Shown piece by piece: positions 17,510 through 26,466 of a stretch of DNA of 64,000 nt (position 1 is its first letter; every line of letters begins with the position of its first letter). The notes under the pieces are model-generated. The model did not search any database and was not told the DNA's origin. It was given only the letters and a program-made list of their open reading frames with translations. The stretch comes from Mannheimia glucosida (GTDB lineage Bacteria; Pseudomonadota; Gammaproteobacteria; Enterobacterales; Pasteurellaceae). The stretch spans positions 1,426,001-1,490,000 of the forward strand of contig NZ_CP176502.1 in assembly GCF_046267875.1 (NCBI RefSeq), in the 5' to 3' direction. The position numbers were made by a program, and so were the translations under genes.

Positions 17510-18565
17510 ATGAAACCTATTTTTGCTAAAGCCCCCTCTTTAGGGATGCGCCTGATTATCGCAGTGATATTTTCTATTATGCTGATTATTTCCGATGGGC
17601 GTAGCTCTTTAATGATTCAAGCGCGTAATCTATTAGAAACCGCGGTAAGTGGATTATATTATTTTGCTAATACCCCCCGTTCAATTTTAGATGGGGTAAG
17701 TGGCAATTTTATTGATAATAATAAATTACAGCTTGAGAATAATTTATTAAAAGAGCAGCTAAGAGAAAAAAGTGCCGATTTATTATTGCTTGATCAGCTA
17801 AAGGTTGAAAATCAGCGTTTAAGATTGTTATTGAGTTCTCCGCTTCGCCAAGATGAGTATAAAAAAATTGCTGAAGTATTAGCTGCTGAGATGGATGCTT
17901 ATCGTCAGCAAGTAGTGATTAATCAAGGGCGTTTAGACGGTGCTTTTGTCGGGCAACCTATTATTGATGAAAGAGGTGTTGTTGGACAAGTCATTTCTGT
18001 AGGAGAAAAATCTAGCCGTGTTTTATTGCTCTCTGATATTACTCATGCTATTCCTGTTCAAGTGCTACGCAATGATGTACGTGGAATTGCCAGTGGTACA
18101 GGGGTGAATAATGAATTGGTCATTGATAACTTGCCTCGTTCTATTGATGTAGTAAAAGGTGATGTGCTAGTTACCTCGGGCTTAGGTGGACGTTTCCCTG
18201 AGGGATATCCTGTGGCGATTGTAGAAACGGTTGAAAATGATACCAAAAGTCAATTTGCCAGGATTGTTGCACGTCCGTTAGCCTCATTTGATCGCTTACG
18301 TTACTTATTACTGCTTTGGCCGACAGCGGAAGAGAAAAACTACTCCCAAAGCTTGTCGCCAGCGCAAGTACGTGAAGTTGTTGAAGAAAGACGTAATAGC
18401 GTGAATCCATTTGAACGTTTAAAACAGATGTCTAACAAGAAAACTGAAGTGCAGTTAGAGGCAAAAGAAGAACAAATAGAGAATGATGAGATAAATGAGA
18501 ATCCGGCAGCACAACCAGAAGCGGAAAATGAACAAAACTATCATACGGAAGAAGGAGCGGAATAA
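17510..18565 (+). CDS. mreC: MreC, cell-shape protein
   Basis: Bitopic inner-membrane scaffold linking MreB to the elongation peptidoglycan synthases. The 351-residue protein has one N-terminal transmembrane helix (about 11-30), a coiled coil rich in Leu/Glu/Lys (about 70-105) and the periplasmic beta domain with GVVGQVISVGEKSSRVLLLSD and LVTSGLGGRFPEGYPV. The C-terminal tail is charged and Glu/Asn rich. Its stop overlaps the mreD start by one base. Confidence 0.94.
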   Translation: MKPIFAKAPSLGMRLIIAVIFSIMLIISDGRSSLMIQARNLLETAVSGLYYFANTPRSILDGVSGNFIDNNKLQLENNLLKEQLREKSADLLLLDQLKVENQRLRLLLSSPLRQDEYKKIAEVLAAEMDAYRQQVVINQGRLDGAFVGQPIIDERGVVGQVISVGEKSSRVLLLSDITHAIPVQVLRNDVRGIASGTGVNNELVIDNLPRSIDVVKGDVLVTSGLGGRFPEGYPVAIVETVENDTKSQFARIVARPLASFDRLRYLLLLWPTAEEKNYSQSLSPAQVREVVEERRNSVNPFERLKQMSNKKTEVQLEAKEEQIENDEINENPAAQPEAENEQNYHTEEGAE

Positions 18566-19053
18566 TGAGAACAAACCCGATTTTTCAGATCCTTGTGATA
18601 ATTGCGATTTTTGTGGTTGCTTTTGTACTTGAGATTATGCCTTGGCCGGTGGGATTCCAAGGGCTACGCCCTACTTGGGTCGTTTTGGTGTTAATTTATT
18701 GGGCATTGGCATTACCTGATAAAATGAGTGTGGGGACAGCTTTTGTTGCCGGTATCGTCTGGGATCTGATTCTTGGCTCGATTTTAGGCATCCACGCCTT
18801 AGTGTTATCGGTGGCGATTTATTTTGTTGCGAAATACCATCTGATTTTACGGAACTTATCGCTATGGCTACAAAGCCTATTAGTAATGGCATATATTGTG
18901 CTGATCCGTTTCTTTATTTTCGTGATTGAATACATTTTACACAGTGCCGAATTTAATTCACAGGAATTGTTAGGTGCTGTAATTAGTGGTGTGCTTTGGC
19001 CTTGGATTTTCTTATTAATGCGCCATATTCGCCGCCAATTACGTTTACGCTAA
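18565..19053 (+). CDS. mreD: MreD, cell-shape membrane protein
   Basis: Integral membrane partner of MreC. The 162-residue protein has five to six hydrophobic segments and the motif FQGLRPTWVVLVLIYWALALP, typical of MreD, with WDLILGSILGIHAL in the middle. Translation is probably coupled to mreC through the TAATG overlap. Length equals E. coli MreD (162). Confidence 0.92.
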   Translation: MRTNPIFQILVIIAIFVVAFVLEIMPWPVGFQGLRPTWVVLVLIYWALALPDKMSVGTAFVAGIVWDLILGSILGIHALVLSVAIYFVAKYHLILRNLSLWLQSLLVMAYIVLIRFFIFVIEYILHSAEFNSQELLGAVISGVLWPWIFLLMRHIRRQLRLR

Positions 19054-19062
19054 GAGGTTGAA

Positions 19063-20400
19063 ATGAGCAGTTTGTCTTTTGATTTTAGTGAGGATTTTCG
19101 ACCGCTTGCAGCCAAAATGCGACCTCGCAACTTGGCTGAATATGTCGGGCAATCTCATTTAATTGGTGAAGGCAAACCGTTACGCAGAGCGATTGAAGCC
19201 GGGCATAGCCATTCAATGATTTTTTGGGGGCCTCCGGGTACCGGAAAAACAACCTTAGCCGAAATCATTGCTCATCATCTTAATGCGGAAGTAGAACGTA
19301 TTTCCGCTGTGACTAGTGGCGTAAAAGAGATCAGAGAGGCGATTGAACAAGCCAAATTAAACCGCCAAGCCGGCAGACGAACGCTGCTTTTTGTGGATGA
19401 AGTTCACCGTTTTAACAAAAGCCAGCAAGATGCGTTTTTGCCGCATATTGAAGACGGCACTATTATTTTTATTGGTGCAACTACTGAAAATCCCTCTTTT
19501 GAGCTAAATAACGCACTGCTTTCCCGAGCTAGAATTTATATTTTAAAGCCGTTACAAGCGGTCGAAATTCTAAAAATTTTGCAAATGGCGATAGCGGATA
19601 CCGAACGTGGTTTAGGCAATGAAACTTTGGTACTTGAAGATGATGTGCTGACACTACTTGCCGATTATGTCAATGGCGATGCTCGTTTTGCCTTGAATTG
19701 CTTGGAATTAATGGTCGATATGGCACAAGATTCGGCTCAGGGAAAAGTGCTGAATAAAAGTTTGCTGACCGAAGTGTTAGGCGAACGACAAGCTCGTTTT
19801 GATAAGGGCGGTGATCGTTACTACGATCTCATTTCTGCTTTACACAAATCTATTCGAGGCTCATCAGCCGATGGAGCATTATACTGGTATGCCCGAATTT
19901 TAACCGCCGGTGGTGATCCGCTTTATGTGGCAAGAAGACTGCTTGCGATTGCCTCTGAAGATATTGGTAATGCCGACCCTCGAGCAATGCAAATTGCGAT
20001 TGCCGCTTGGGATTGCTTTACCCGAGTAGGAGCTTATGAAGGCGAAAGAGCCATTGCCCAAGCGATTATTTATTTGGCAGTTGCACCGAAAAGTAATGCA
20101 GTCTATCAAGCCTTCAATGAAGCAAAACGCCTTGCTAAAGAAGCAAAAGACTACGATGTGCCGGCGCATTTGCGTAATGCCCCCACTCAATTAATGAAAT
20201 CCTTAGGCTATGGCGAAGAGTATCGCTATGCTCACAATGAGACAAACGCTTATGCCGCTGGGGAGAATTATTTCCCGCCTGAGTTGAAAGATACCGAATT
20301 CTATTTCCCGAGTGAGCGGGGAATGGAAAAACAGATTAAAGAAAAAATGGCGTGGCTGAAAGCACAAGATCAAGCCAGCCCGATTCAACGTTATAAATAA
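19063..20400 (+). CDS. rarA: RarA/MgsA replication-associated AAA+ ATPase
   Basis: Clamp-loader-like AAA+ protein acting at stalled forks. The 445-residue protein has Walker A FWGPPGTGKTTLAE (about 52-65), Walker B LLFVDEVHRFNKSQQ, sensor 1 FIGATTENPSFELNNALLSR, and the C-terminal MgsA domain with SDGALYW-type residues (SADGALYWYARIL) and the conserved ASEDIGNADPRA. It starts 9 bp after mreD and could be cotranscribed. Confidence 0.95.
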   Translation: MSSLSFDFSEDFRPLAAKMRPRNLAEYVGQSHLIGEGKPLRRAIEAGHSHSMIFWGPPGTGKTTLAEIIAHHLNAEVERISAVTSGVKEIREAIEQAKLNRQAGRRTLLFVDEVHRFNKSQQDAFLPHIEDGTIIFIGATTENPSFELNNALLSRARIYILKPLQAVEILKILQMAIADTERGLGNETLVLEDDVLTLLADYVNGDARFALNCLELMVDMAQDSAQGKVLNKSLLTEVLGERQARFDKGGDRYYDLISALHKSIRGSSADGALYWYARILTAGGDPLYVARRLLAIASEDIGNADPRAMQIAIAAWDCFTRVGAYEGERAIAQAIIYLAVAPKSNAVYQAFNEAKRLAKEAKDYDVPAHLRNAPTQLMKSLGYGEEYRYAHNETNAYAAGENYFPPELKDTEFYFPSERGMEKQIKEKMAWLKAQDQASPIQRYK

Positions 20401-20402
20401 GT

Positions 20403-20462
20403 GCGACAAGCGGTCGAAATCAGCAAAAAATTTGCAAATTTTCCTTAAAAAATGACCGCTTG
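20403..20462. repeat. Inverted pair of uptake signal sequences
   Basis: ACAAGCGGTC (from 20406) and GACCGCTTGT (to about 20462) are inverted copies of the Apl-type uptake signal, separated by an AT-rich loop with its own AAATTTGCAAATTTT dyad. The pair sits after the rarA stop and can fold into a terminator-like stem. Confidence 0.75.
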
Positions 20463-20484
20463 TTTTCATATCTTGAGAACCAAT

Positions 20485-21270
20485 ATGTTTGATATTTTAT
20501 TTCCTGCCTGGCTTGCCGGCGTTTTGTTAGCTTTTATCACCGCACCTCTAGGGGCTTTTGTGGTGTGGCGAAAAATGGCGTATTTCGGTGATACCCTTTC
20601 TCATTCTGCATTGCTCGGCGTGGCATTAGGGATTTTTTTAGAACTCGATCCTTATCTTGCTGTGATTGGAATGACTATTATCCTTGCACTCTTGCTAGTT
20701 TGGCTGGAGCAAAAAACTAATTATTCGGTGGATACTGTGCTGGGGATTATCGCCCATACCAGTCTTTCTCTCGGGGTGATCACCATTAGTTTGTTGGATA
20801 ATGTACGAGTGGATCTGATGTCTTACTTATTCGGCGATTTACTGGCAATTAATTTTTCTGATGTGGTGTTTATAGGCATTGGTGCAGCCTTGATTTGTCT
20901 GATTTTAATGCTGTTTTGGAAGCGGTTGTTGTCGATTACCATCAGCCCGGAACTTGCTCAAATTGAAGGCTTAAATGTGGCTCGTTTACGTTTATTGCTG
21001 ATGATTTTAACCGCATTAACCATCGCATTAAGTATGAAATTTGTCGGAGCGTTAATTATTACCTCACTACTGATTATTCCTTCCGCCACGGCAAGACGCT
21101 TTGCTAAAACGCCTGAAAAAATGGTGTTGATTGCGATTTTCTTCAGTATTATTGCAGTCAGCGGCGGTTTATTGTTATCCGGTTGGAAAGATACACCGGC
21201 AGGGCCTTCGGTAGTCATTTGTGCCGGCTTGATTTTTCTATTATCGCTATTCAAAAAAGAATACCATTAA
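20485..21270 (+). CDS. znuB: ZnuB, zinc ABC transporter permease
   Basis: Membrane subunit of the high-affinity zinc importer ZnuABC. Start at 20485 gives MFDILFPAWLAGVLLAFITA, which aligns with E. coli ZnuB; the 12-residue upstream extension is not expected. The 261-residue protein has seven to eight hydrophobic segments and family motifs FVVWRKMAYFGDTLSHSALLG, DTVLGIIAHTSLSLG and the loop LFGDLLAI. The ATPase (znuC) and binding protein (znuA) genes are not next to it. Confidence 0.9.
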   Translation: MFDILFPAWLAGVLLAFITAPLGAFVVWRKMAYFGDTLSHSALLGVALGIFLELDPYLAVIGMTIILALLLVWLEQKTNYSVDTVLGIIAHTSLSLGVITISLLDNVRVDLMSYLFGDLLAINFSDVVFIGIGAALICLILMLFWKRLLSITISPELAQIEGLNVARLRLLLMILTALTIALSMKFVGALIITSLLIIPSATARRFAKTPEKMVLIAIFFSIIAVSGGLLLSGWKDTPAGPSVVICAGLIFLLSLFKKEYH

Positions 21271-21395
21271 ACAGCATAATGTATGAAAATAAAGCATAAG
21301 ATTTTTATGTAAAGAGCATTGAATTTTCTAATCAATCTGTTTAAATGTAACAATTATTTTTTGTTGTAAATTATTTGGTTTTTAAGAAGCAAATT

Positions 21396-22196
21396 ATGTG
21401 TCAATTACTTGGAATGAATTGTAATACGCCAACTGATATTACTTTTTCTTTTGATGGATTTCGCCGTCGGGGTGGGCTGACGGATCACCATACTGATGGG
21501 TTTGGAATTGCCTTTTTTGAAGGCAAAGGGGTACGGGTTTTTCGTGATAACCGACCGGGGGCATCATCGCCGATGGCAGAAGCAATCAGCCAATATCAAA
21601 TTAAATCGCTCAATGTGATTGCACATATTCGTAAAGCCACTCGTGGAGATGTAAATCTAGAAAATACCCACCCCTTTATTCGTGAATTATGGGGCGAAAA
21701 CTGGGTTTTTGCCCATAACGGCACAGTAGAAGGTGTCGGCGTCTGCGAAGAGTGCCACTATCAGCCGATTGGCACCACCGATTCTGAAGCGGCATTTTGC
21801 CGTATTGTGTCGGAATTAAAAGAGATGCACCCGGCTAAGCCGAGCGAGAAAGAAATTTTTGATGCGGTGGTGCAAATTACTTCAAGAATTGCAGAACACG
21901 GGGTGTTTAACTTTGTTTTATCCAACGGTCATTGGATGATTGCCCGCTGTACGACCAATCTGCACTATGTTTGCCGCAAAGCTCCGTTTGGTAAAGCATT
22001 GCGTGATGATGATGTGTCGATTGATTTTAGCCAATACACCAAAATTACCGATAAAGTGACGATTATTACCACCCAGCCACTTACCAAAAATGAAAACTGG
22101 ACCAAAATGAAAAACGGTGGCTATGTTTTCTTCAAAGACGGCGATGTAGTATATGAAATTGAAGGCACATTGCCGGAAGCTAATCCCCACGTTTAA
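21396..22196 (+). CDS. yafJ: YafJ-like class II glutamine amidotransferase
   Basis: N-terminal-nucleophile amidotransferase of unknown acceptor. The start at 21396 gives MCQLLGMNCNTPTDITFSFD, so that removal of Met exposes the catalytic Cys; upstream residues of the longer frame would abolish this. The 266-residue protein contains GGLTDHHTDGFGIAF, HIRKATRG and the glutamine-site motif FAHNGTV, all typical of the Gn_AT_II fold. It ends at a terminator shared with ispA. Confidence 0.88.
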   Translation: MCQLLGMNCNTPTDITFSFDGFRRRGGLTDHHTDGFGIAFFEGKGVRVFRDNRPGASSPMAEAISQYQIKSLNVIAHIRKATRGDVNLENTHPFIRELWGENWVFAHNGTVEGVGVCEECHYQPIGTTDSEAAFCRIVSELKEMHPAKPSEKEIFDAVVQITSRIAEHGVFNFVLSNGHWMIARCTTNLHYVCRKAPFGKALRDDDVSIDFSQYTKITDKVTIITTQPLTKNENWTKMKNGGYVFFKDGDVVYEIEGTLPEANPHV

Positions 22197-22202
22197 TCAC
22201 TA

Positions 22203-22230
22203 AAAAAACCTAGCTTCGGCTAGGTTTTTT
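22203..22230. terminator. Bidirectional terminator between yafJ and ispA
   Basis: AAAAAACCTAGC and GCTAGGTTTTTT form a tight stem with a TTCG loop, flanked by A-run and T-run, so it serves both convergent genes. Confidence 0.9.
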
Positions 22231-22231
22231 C

Positions 22232-23125
22232 TTAGTTTTCACGCTTAACAATAAAATTAGCCAACTCTTTTAATGCGGTGGTATCGAAAGGTAACTGTTC
22301 AAGCGAATGCAGAGCAGTTTGATAAAGCATTTTGGCTTTTTGTTTTGCACCGTCTAAGCCTAACAGTTTTGGATAGGTGCTTTTATTTAAGTGTTCATCT
22401 GAACCTACTGTTTTGCCGATTTTATCGGTTTCGCCAACCACGTCTAAAATATCATCTTGCACCTGAAAGGCTAAGCCAATCGCTTTGGCATAGTTTACAA
22501 GCGGTTTTTTTATGGCTACATTTTGCGAATGTTCGGAAAGGTTCAATCCCATCATCACGGATGACAGTATCAATGCACCGGTTTTGTTGCGATGAATTAA
22601 TTCAAGCTCTTCCAAGCTCACTGCTTTATTTTCCGCAACCAAATCCAAACTTTGCCCTAAGCACATTCCTTTTGCACCGGAAGCAGTTGCTAATTCTGTA
22701 ACTTGAGCGACTTTTTCTCGGTCGGTCAAATGCGGATCGGTTGCCAGCAGTTCAAACGCAAAACTTTGTAACGCATCACCGGCTAAAATAGCGGTAGCTT
22801 CATCAAAGGCAATATGGCAGGTTGGCTTGCCACGGCGTAATCTATCATCGTCCATTGCAGGTAAATCATCGTGAACCAGCGAGTAAGCGTGAATAGCCTC
22901 CATTGCCGCCGCACTATGATCTAATTTTTCCAACGGCACACCAAGCATTCTGCCGGTGGCATAGATTAAAAACGGTCGCACCCGTTTACCGCCCAGCAAT
23001 ACCGCATAAGCCATTGCTTCTACTAAAGGCGAACCAACGCTATCTGTCGTGTTTAATTTTTCAGCGAGAAAATGGTTAATTCGTTGTTGCAGGTGAGTCA
23101 GATCGGTTGCTAATAGATAGCTCAT
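22232..23125 (-). CDS. ispA: Farnesyl diphosphate synthase
   Basis: Condenses isopentenyl diphosphate with DMAPP/GPP to form farnesyl diphosphate for ubiquinone, menaquinone and undecaprenyl carriers. The 297-residue protein has the first aspartate-rich motif HDDLPAMDDDRLRRGKPT and the second QVQDDILDVVGET, plus LLGGKRVRPFL. It follows xseB by 5 bp, the conserved xseB-ispA order; dxs, often next in other genomes, is absent here. Confidence 0.95.
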   Translation of the reverse strand: MSYLLATDLTHLQQRINHFLAEKLNTTDSVGSPLVEAMAYAVLLGGKRVRPFLIYATGRMLGVPLEKLDHSAAAMEAIHAYSLVHDDLPAMDDDRLRRGKPTCHIAFDEATAILAGDALQSFAFELLATDPHLTDREKVAQVTELATASGAKGMCLGQSLDLVAENKAVSLEELELIHRNKTGALILSSVMMGLNLSEHSQNVAIKKPLVNYAKAIGLAFQVQDDILDVVGETDKIGKTVGSDEHLNKSTYPKLLGLDGAKQKAKMLYQTALHSLEQLPFDTTALKELANFIVKREN

Positions 23126-23130
23126 TGTGA

Positions 23131-23361
23131 TTATTCTCTTTCGTAATCGCTAAGTGGGGCAGTATCGTTTTTATTTAATAAGATTTGAATACGTTGCTCG
23201 GCTTTTTGTAACCGTTCTTGCCCTTGTTGCACTAATTTGATTGCAGTTTCAAATTCGTTGAGGGCATCTTCAAGCGGTAAATCACCGGATTCCAAATGGG
23301 TAACGATTGCTTCTAATTCTTTAAGTGTGCTTTCAAAATCTTGAGAGGGTTTCTTTGCCAT
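23131..23361 (-). CDS. xseB: Exonuclease VII small subunit
   Basis: Small subunit of exodeoxyribonuclease VII, which degrades single-stranded DNA. The start at 23361 (MAKKPSQDFESTLKELEAIV) gives 76 residues, close to E. coli XseB (80), and the characteristic LESGDLPLEDALNEFE segment. A longer frame to 23409 is unlikely. The large subunit xseA is in this window but unlinked, at 34619. Confidence 0.93.
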   Translation of the reverse strand: MAKKPSQDFESTLKELEAIVTHLESGDLPLEDALNEFETAIKLVQQGQERLQKAEQRIQILLNKNDTAPLSDYERE

Positions 23362-23484
23362 TGCTACTGACCTATTGCTGTAAAGGTTGCTCAAGTTTAC
23401 CGTTCTCACAAGGGATTTGCAAATTCCTTTTACTTTTCGACCGCTTGCAGGTATTGTAGTCGCATTTTAGCCAGAGGATTTTCT

Positions 23485-24273
23485 ATGCGAGTTACCGAAC
23501 TGAATATCTACCCGATAAAATCAACCCAAGCTATTCAAGTTTCACAGGCGTTTGTTGAGCCGAAAGGATTGAATCTTGACCGTGAATTTATGCTAACTGA
23601 GCCTAACGGCACATTTATTACTGCCCGTAAAGATCCGGAATTATACCGTTTAGCAGCTTTTCCGATTGCAAACGGGGTAATGATTACTCATACAAGCGGT
23701 CAAAAATGCGTTGCACTTTACCAAGATTTTGTGGAAGAGCAGAGTAGTGAAGTATGGGGAACGCATTTTAATGCCAAAGTGGCGGCAGAAGCAGTCAATC
23801 AATGGCTGAGCGAAGTTTTAGGCAGAGCTGTACAATTACGTTGGCTTGGTTCGCAAAGCCAACGCACTGTAGCGAATTTTGTCGATCACCCAATGAGTTT
23901 TGCCGATAGCAACCCGGTGAGTTTGATGTCTCTAAAATCGCTTGAGCAAGTGCAACAATGGTCGCCGATTCCGCTCGAAATGGCTCGTTTTCGCCCGAAT
24001 ATTGTGATTGATGGCAATTTTGCTTTTGAAGAAGAGCAGTGGCAACAAGTTCAAATTGGCGAAGTGCTATTTACCAAAGCGGCATTATGCACCCGCTGCA
24101 TTTTGATTACACGGGATTTAACCACACTAGAATTAGACCCAAAATCAGAGCCGTTTAGAACTTTAAAAGAAAAACATTGTGATGAAAAAGGTAAACCGGT
24201 GTTCGGTATTCACCTTGTACCACAAAACAGTGGCGTGATCAGAGTAGGGGATAAGCTGATTGTGCGGTCTTAG
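23485..24273 (+). CDS. ycbX: YcbX-like MOSC-domain protein
   Basis: Predicted molybdenum-cofactor-binding reductase component that detoxifies N-hydroxylated bases. It has the MOSC N-terminal beta barrel (ELNIYPIKSTQAIQV, LDREFMLTEPNGTFITAR) and the MOSC domain with FRPNIVIDG and the conserved cysteine in ALCTRCILITRDL (around 210). At 262 residues it is shorter than E. coli YcbX (369), lacking the C-terminal 2Fe-2S ferredoxin domain, as is usual in Pasteurellaceae as far as I recall. Confidence 0.85.
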   Translation: MRVTELNIYPIKSTQAIQVSQAFVEPKGLNLDREFMLTEPNGTFITARKDPELYRLAAFPIANGVMITHTSGQKCVALYQDFVEEQSSEVWGTHFNAKVAAEAVNQWLSEVLGRAVQLRWLGSQSQRTVANFVDHPMSFADSNPVSLMSLKSLEQVQQWSPIPLEMARFRPNIVIDGNFAFEEEQWQQVQIGEVLFTKAALCTRCILITRDLTTLELDPKSEPFRTLKEKHCDEKGKPVFGIHLVPQNSGVIRVGDKLIVRS

Positions 24274-24303
24274 AAAAAGCCCCTTCTTTTATTAGAAGGG
24301 GCA
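24273..24303. terminator. Terminator between ycbX and nagK
   Basis: AAAAGCCCCTTCTTTTATTAGAAGGGGC forms a GC-rich stem CCCCTTCT/AGAAGGGG. The A-rich 5' flank favours termination of the minus-strand nagK transcript; the plus-strand side lacks a T-run. Confidence 0.65.
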
Positions 24304-24313
24304 GCAAGAACGT

Positions 24314-25231
24314 CTATTTTAAGAATAGTGCCGCTGCACCACGAGTGCCGCCGGAGTCGCCGTGAATCGCTTTTTTGATGACCGGCACTTTTGCTGAACG
24401 CATTAAGCGTTTTGGTAACGCTTTTGGTAAGGCTTGGTAGATATAATCAAAGTTGGATAAACCACCACCGAATACAATCATATCCGGATCTAAAATCGTA
24501 ATCAGATTTCCGATACTGATTGCCATTAGCTCAATATATTTTTCGACAAATTCCACTACTTTGGTTTCTTGTTGGTAGAAACGTTCGATAATCTCTTTAG
24601 CCGAGACTTTTTCTCCCACTAGATCATTAAACAGTAGCTCAAAACCTCGACCTGAAATATAGGTATCTAAACAGGCTTTATTACCACAGCCACATTCATA
24701 AATCGGGGCTTTATCCCAGCCGAGCAATTTGAGTGCGTGGTAGTTAAGTTGCATATGCCCAACTTCGCCCGCCATTCCGATTCTGCCTGAATGAATTTTA
24801 CCGTCAAACACAAACCCACCACCAAAACCGGTGCCGATAATCAGCCCTAACACAGTTGAATAAGGCTTATTGCTTTCGTCCCATGCTTCAGACAGGGCAA
24901 AGCAGTTGGCATCATTTTCGGCACGCACTTCACGCCCTAAACATTCGGCTAAATCTTTCAGAATCGTTTTGCCGTCAGCCACCCGAATATTGGTAATTTC
25001 CGCAATGCCGGTTTCACGGTTTACAAAGCCCGGAATACCCAGCCCGACAGTGCCTTTTTCACCAAATTTGGCATCAGCGGTATCCACCAGCGTTTTAATT
25101 GCCATCAGCCAATCTTGATAATTAGTCTGCGGTGTCGGCACACGTTCGCTGTGTAGTTTCTCTAATTTTTCATTAAACGCGGCTAACTCAATTTTAGTGC
25201 CGCCCACATCTAAGCCATAATAAATTGCCAT
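24314..25231 (-). CDS. nagK: ROK-family kinase, probable N-acetylglucosamine kinase
   Basis: Phosphorylates N-acetylglucosamine at O6 during amino-sugar recycling. The 305-residue protein has the ATP-binding motif YYGLDVGGTKIELAAF, catalytic ENDANCFALSEAW (Asp about 107), GTGFGGGFVF, and the ROK zinc site YECGCGNKACLDTYISGRG. Length equals E. coli NagK (303). It could also be a closely related ROK sugar kinase. It lies 2 bp downstream of pgpB on the same strand. Confidence 0.88.
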   Translation of the reverse strand: MAIYYGLDVGGTKIELAAFNEKLEKLHSERVPTPQTNYQDWLMAIKTLVDTADAKFGEKGTVGLGIPGFVNRETGIAEITNIRVADGKTILKDLAECLGREVRAENDANCFALSEAWDESNKPYSTVLGLIIGTGFGGGFVFDGKIHSGRIGMAGEVGHMQLNYHALKLLGWDKAPIYECGCGNKACLDTYISGRGFELLFNDLVGEKVSAKEIIERFYQQETKVVEFVEKYIELMAISIGNLITILDPDMIVFGGGLSNFDYIYQALPKALPKRLMRSAKVPVIKKAIHGDSGGTRGAAALFLK

Positions 25232-25233
25232 AA

Positions 25234-25965
25234 TTACGCTCTCTTATGAAATAAATTGAAAGGATTTCTTCTTTCCAACCAAGGCACGAACCATACAAAT
25301 AATGCCAAATTGGTTAGAAACGCAATTAAACTACTGGTGAATAAGTCAATCGGGTAGTGCATACCTAAACGCAAGCGGCTAATCAGCATTAACGCTGCCC
25401 AAGTAATTGCAAAAAAATGAGCCGAAACGACCGCTTGTCCTCGCATATTACGGCAGAATCCGACCACCAATAATAGCCAAGAAACCGCAAAAATAGTGTG
25501 GCCTGATGGGAAAGAATAGCCCACTTCTTTGGCTTGGTGAGTGGTAACGAAGTTTTGATTTGCACCGATTTTCTCTATCACTGCAAGCCCACGTTGTTCC
25601 CGTGTTAATTGATAAAAATCGTCAGTTTTCTCTTGGAAAAGGGCGCTAACAAAGGGGCGAGGCTCTTGAAAGCTCGATTTCATCGCTGTTTTGATTGCTT
25701 GAGTGGCTACCATTGAAGCGACACACACGGTGATCACAAAAATTAAAGAGTAGCGTTTGCGAACTACCCACGCCAGTAACAAGGCGAAAACCACACAGGT
25801 GATGATGGCATAAGGGACGGAGCCAGTTTCGGTAATTAAGAATAAAAAATAATCAAAACCGTATTCCGGGTATTGAATTGCCAAAGACCATTGCCAATTC
25901 GCCAGCCAAGTCACGACAGGAATGAGCAACATTGCAAGAGTATAAAGGGAGAATTTTTTAAACAT
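25234..25965 (-). CDS. pgpB: PgpB, PAP2-type lipid phosphatase
   Basis: Membrane phosphatase acting on phosphatidylglycerophosphate and undecaprenyl pyrophosphate. Start at 25965 gives MFKKFSLYTLAMLLIPVVTW, the first membrane helix; 243 residues (E. coli 254). The three PAP2 signatures are seen: KSSFQEPRPF, YSFPSGHTIFAVSWLLL and SRLRLGMHYPIDLF, with catalytic histidines in PSGH and SRxxxxxH. Several further hydrophobic segments are present. Between yhbY and nagK on the same strand. Confidence 0.93.
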   Translation of the reverse strand: MFKKFSLYTLAMLLIPVVTWLANWQWSLAIQYPEYGFDYFLFLITETGSVPYAIITCVVFALLLAWVVRKRYSLIFVITVCVASMVATQAIKTAMKSSFQEPRPFVSALFQEKTDDFYQLTREQRGLAVIEKIGANQNFVTTHQAKEVGYSFPSGHTIFAVSWLLLVVGFCRNMRGQAVVSAHFFAITWAALMLISRLRLGMHYPIDLFTSSLIAFLTNLALFVWFVPWLERRNPFNLFHKRA

Positions 25966-26025
25966 AGAAAGTCCTATAAAAAACCGCTTGAAGACAAGCG
26001 GTTGAATTTTAAGAAATTTTTGCAA

Positions 26026-26340
26026 TTAGATTGCTTTAGTCGCTTTCGGCAAGCTGATTTTTTTCTCTTCACTTTGGCGGTAAAGCACTAAAATATGCCC
26101 GATGGTTTGCACTTCAGCCGCTTTAGTTTCACGCAGAATGGCATCAATAATTAATTGCTTGGTTTCACGATCAGCCCCGGCAACTTTTACTTTAATCAGT
26201 TCGTGGTGATCTAGGGCGTTATCGATTTCAGCCAGCACGCCTTCGGTTAAGCCGTTACCACCCAGCATCACGACCGGGCTTAAATGATGTGCCAAGCCTT
26301 TTAAGTATTGTTTTTGTTTGGTTGTTAATGTAATTGACAT
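26026..26340 (-). CDS. yhbY: YhbY, CRM-domain RNA-binding protein
   Basis: Small ribosome-associated protein with the CRS1/YhbY (CRM) fold, implicated in large-subunit assembly. Start at 26340 (MSITLTTKQKQYLKGLAHHL) gives 104 residues, near E. coli YhbY (97). The family GxxG loop appears as VVMLGGNGLTEGVLAEID, followed by LIKVKVAG. An inverted pair of uptake signals at 25982-26003 separates it from pgpB. Confidence 0.92.
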   Translation of the reverse strand: MSITLTTKQKQYLKGLAHHLSPVVMLGGNGLTEGVLAEIDNALDHHELIKVKVAGADRETKQLIIDAILRETKAAEVQTIGHILVLYRQSEEKKISLPKATKAI

Positions 26341-26466
26341 TCTTTTTCCGTTAATTTGTTTTGTTGATAAAATTTGGCGTAGAAAATAGCACAAAAACCG
26401 CTTTTTTTAAAGTAAAATACAACGAATAGCAGAAAAACACACGACAAGAATAGAGAAGGATCAACT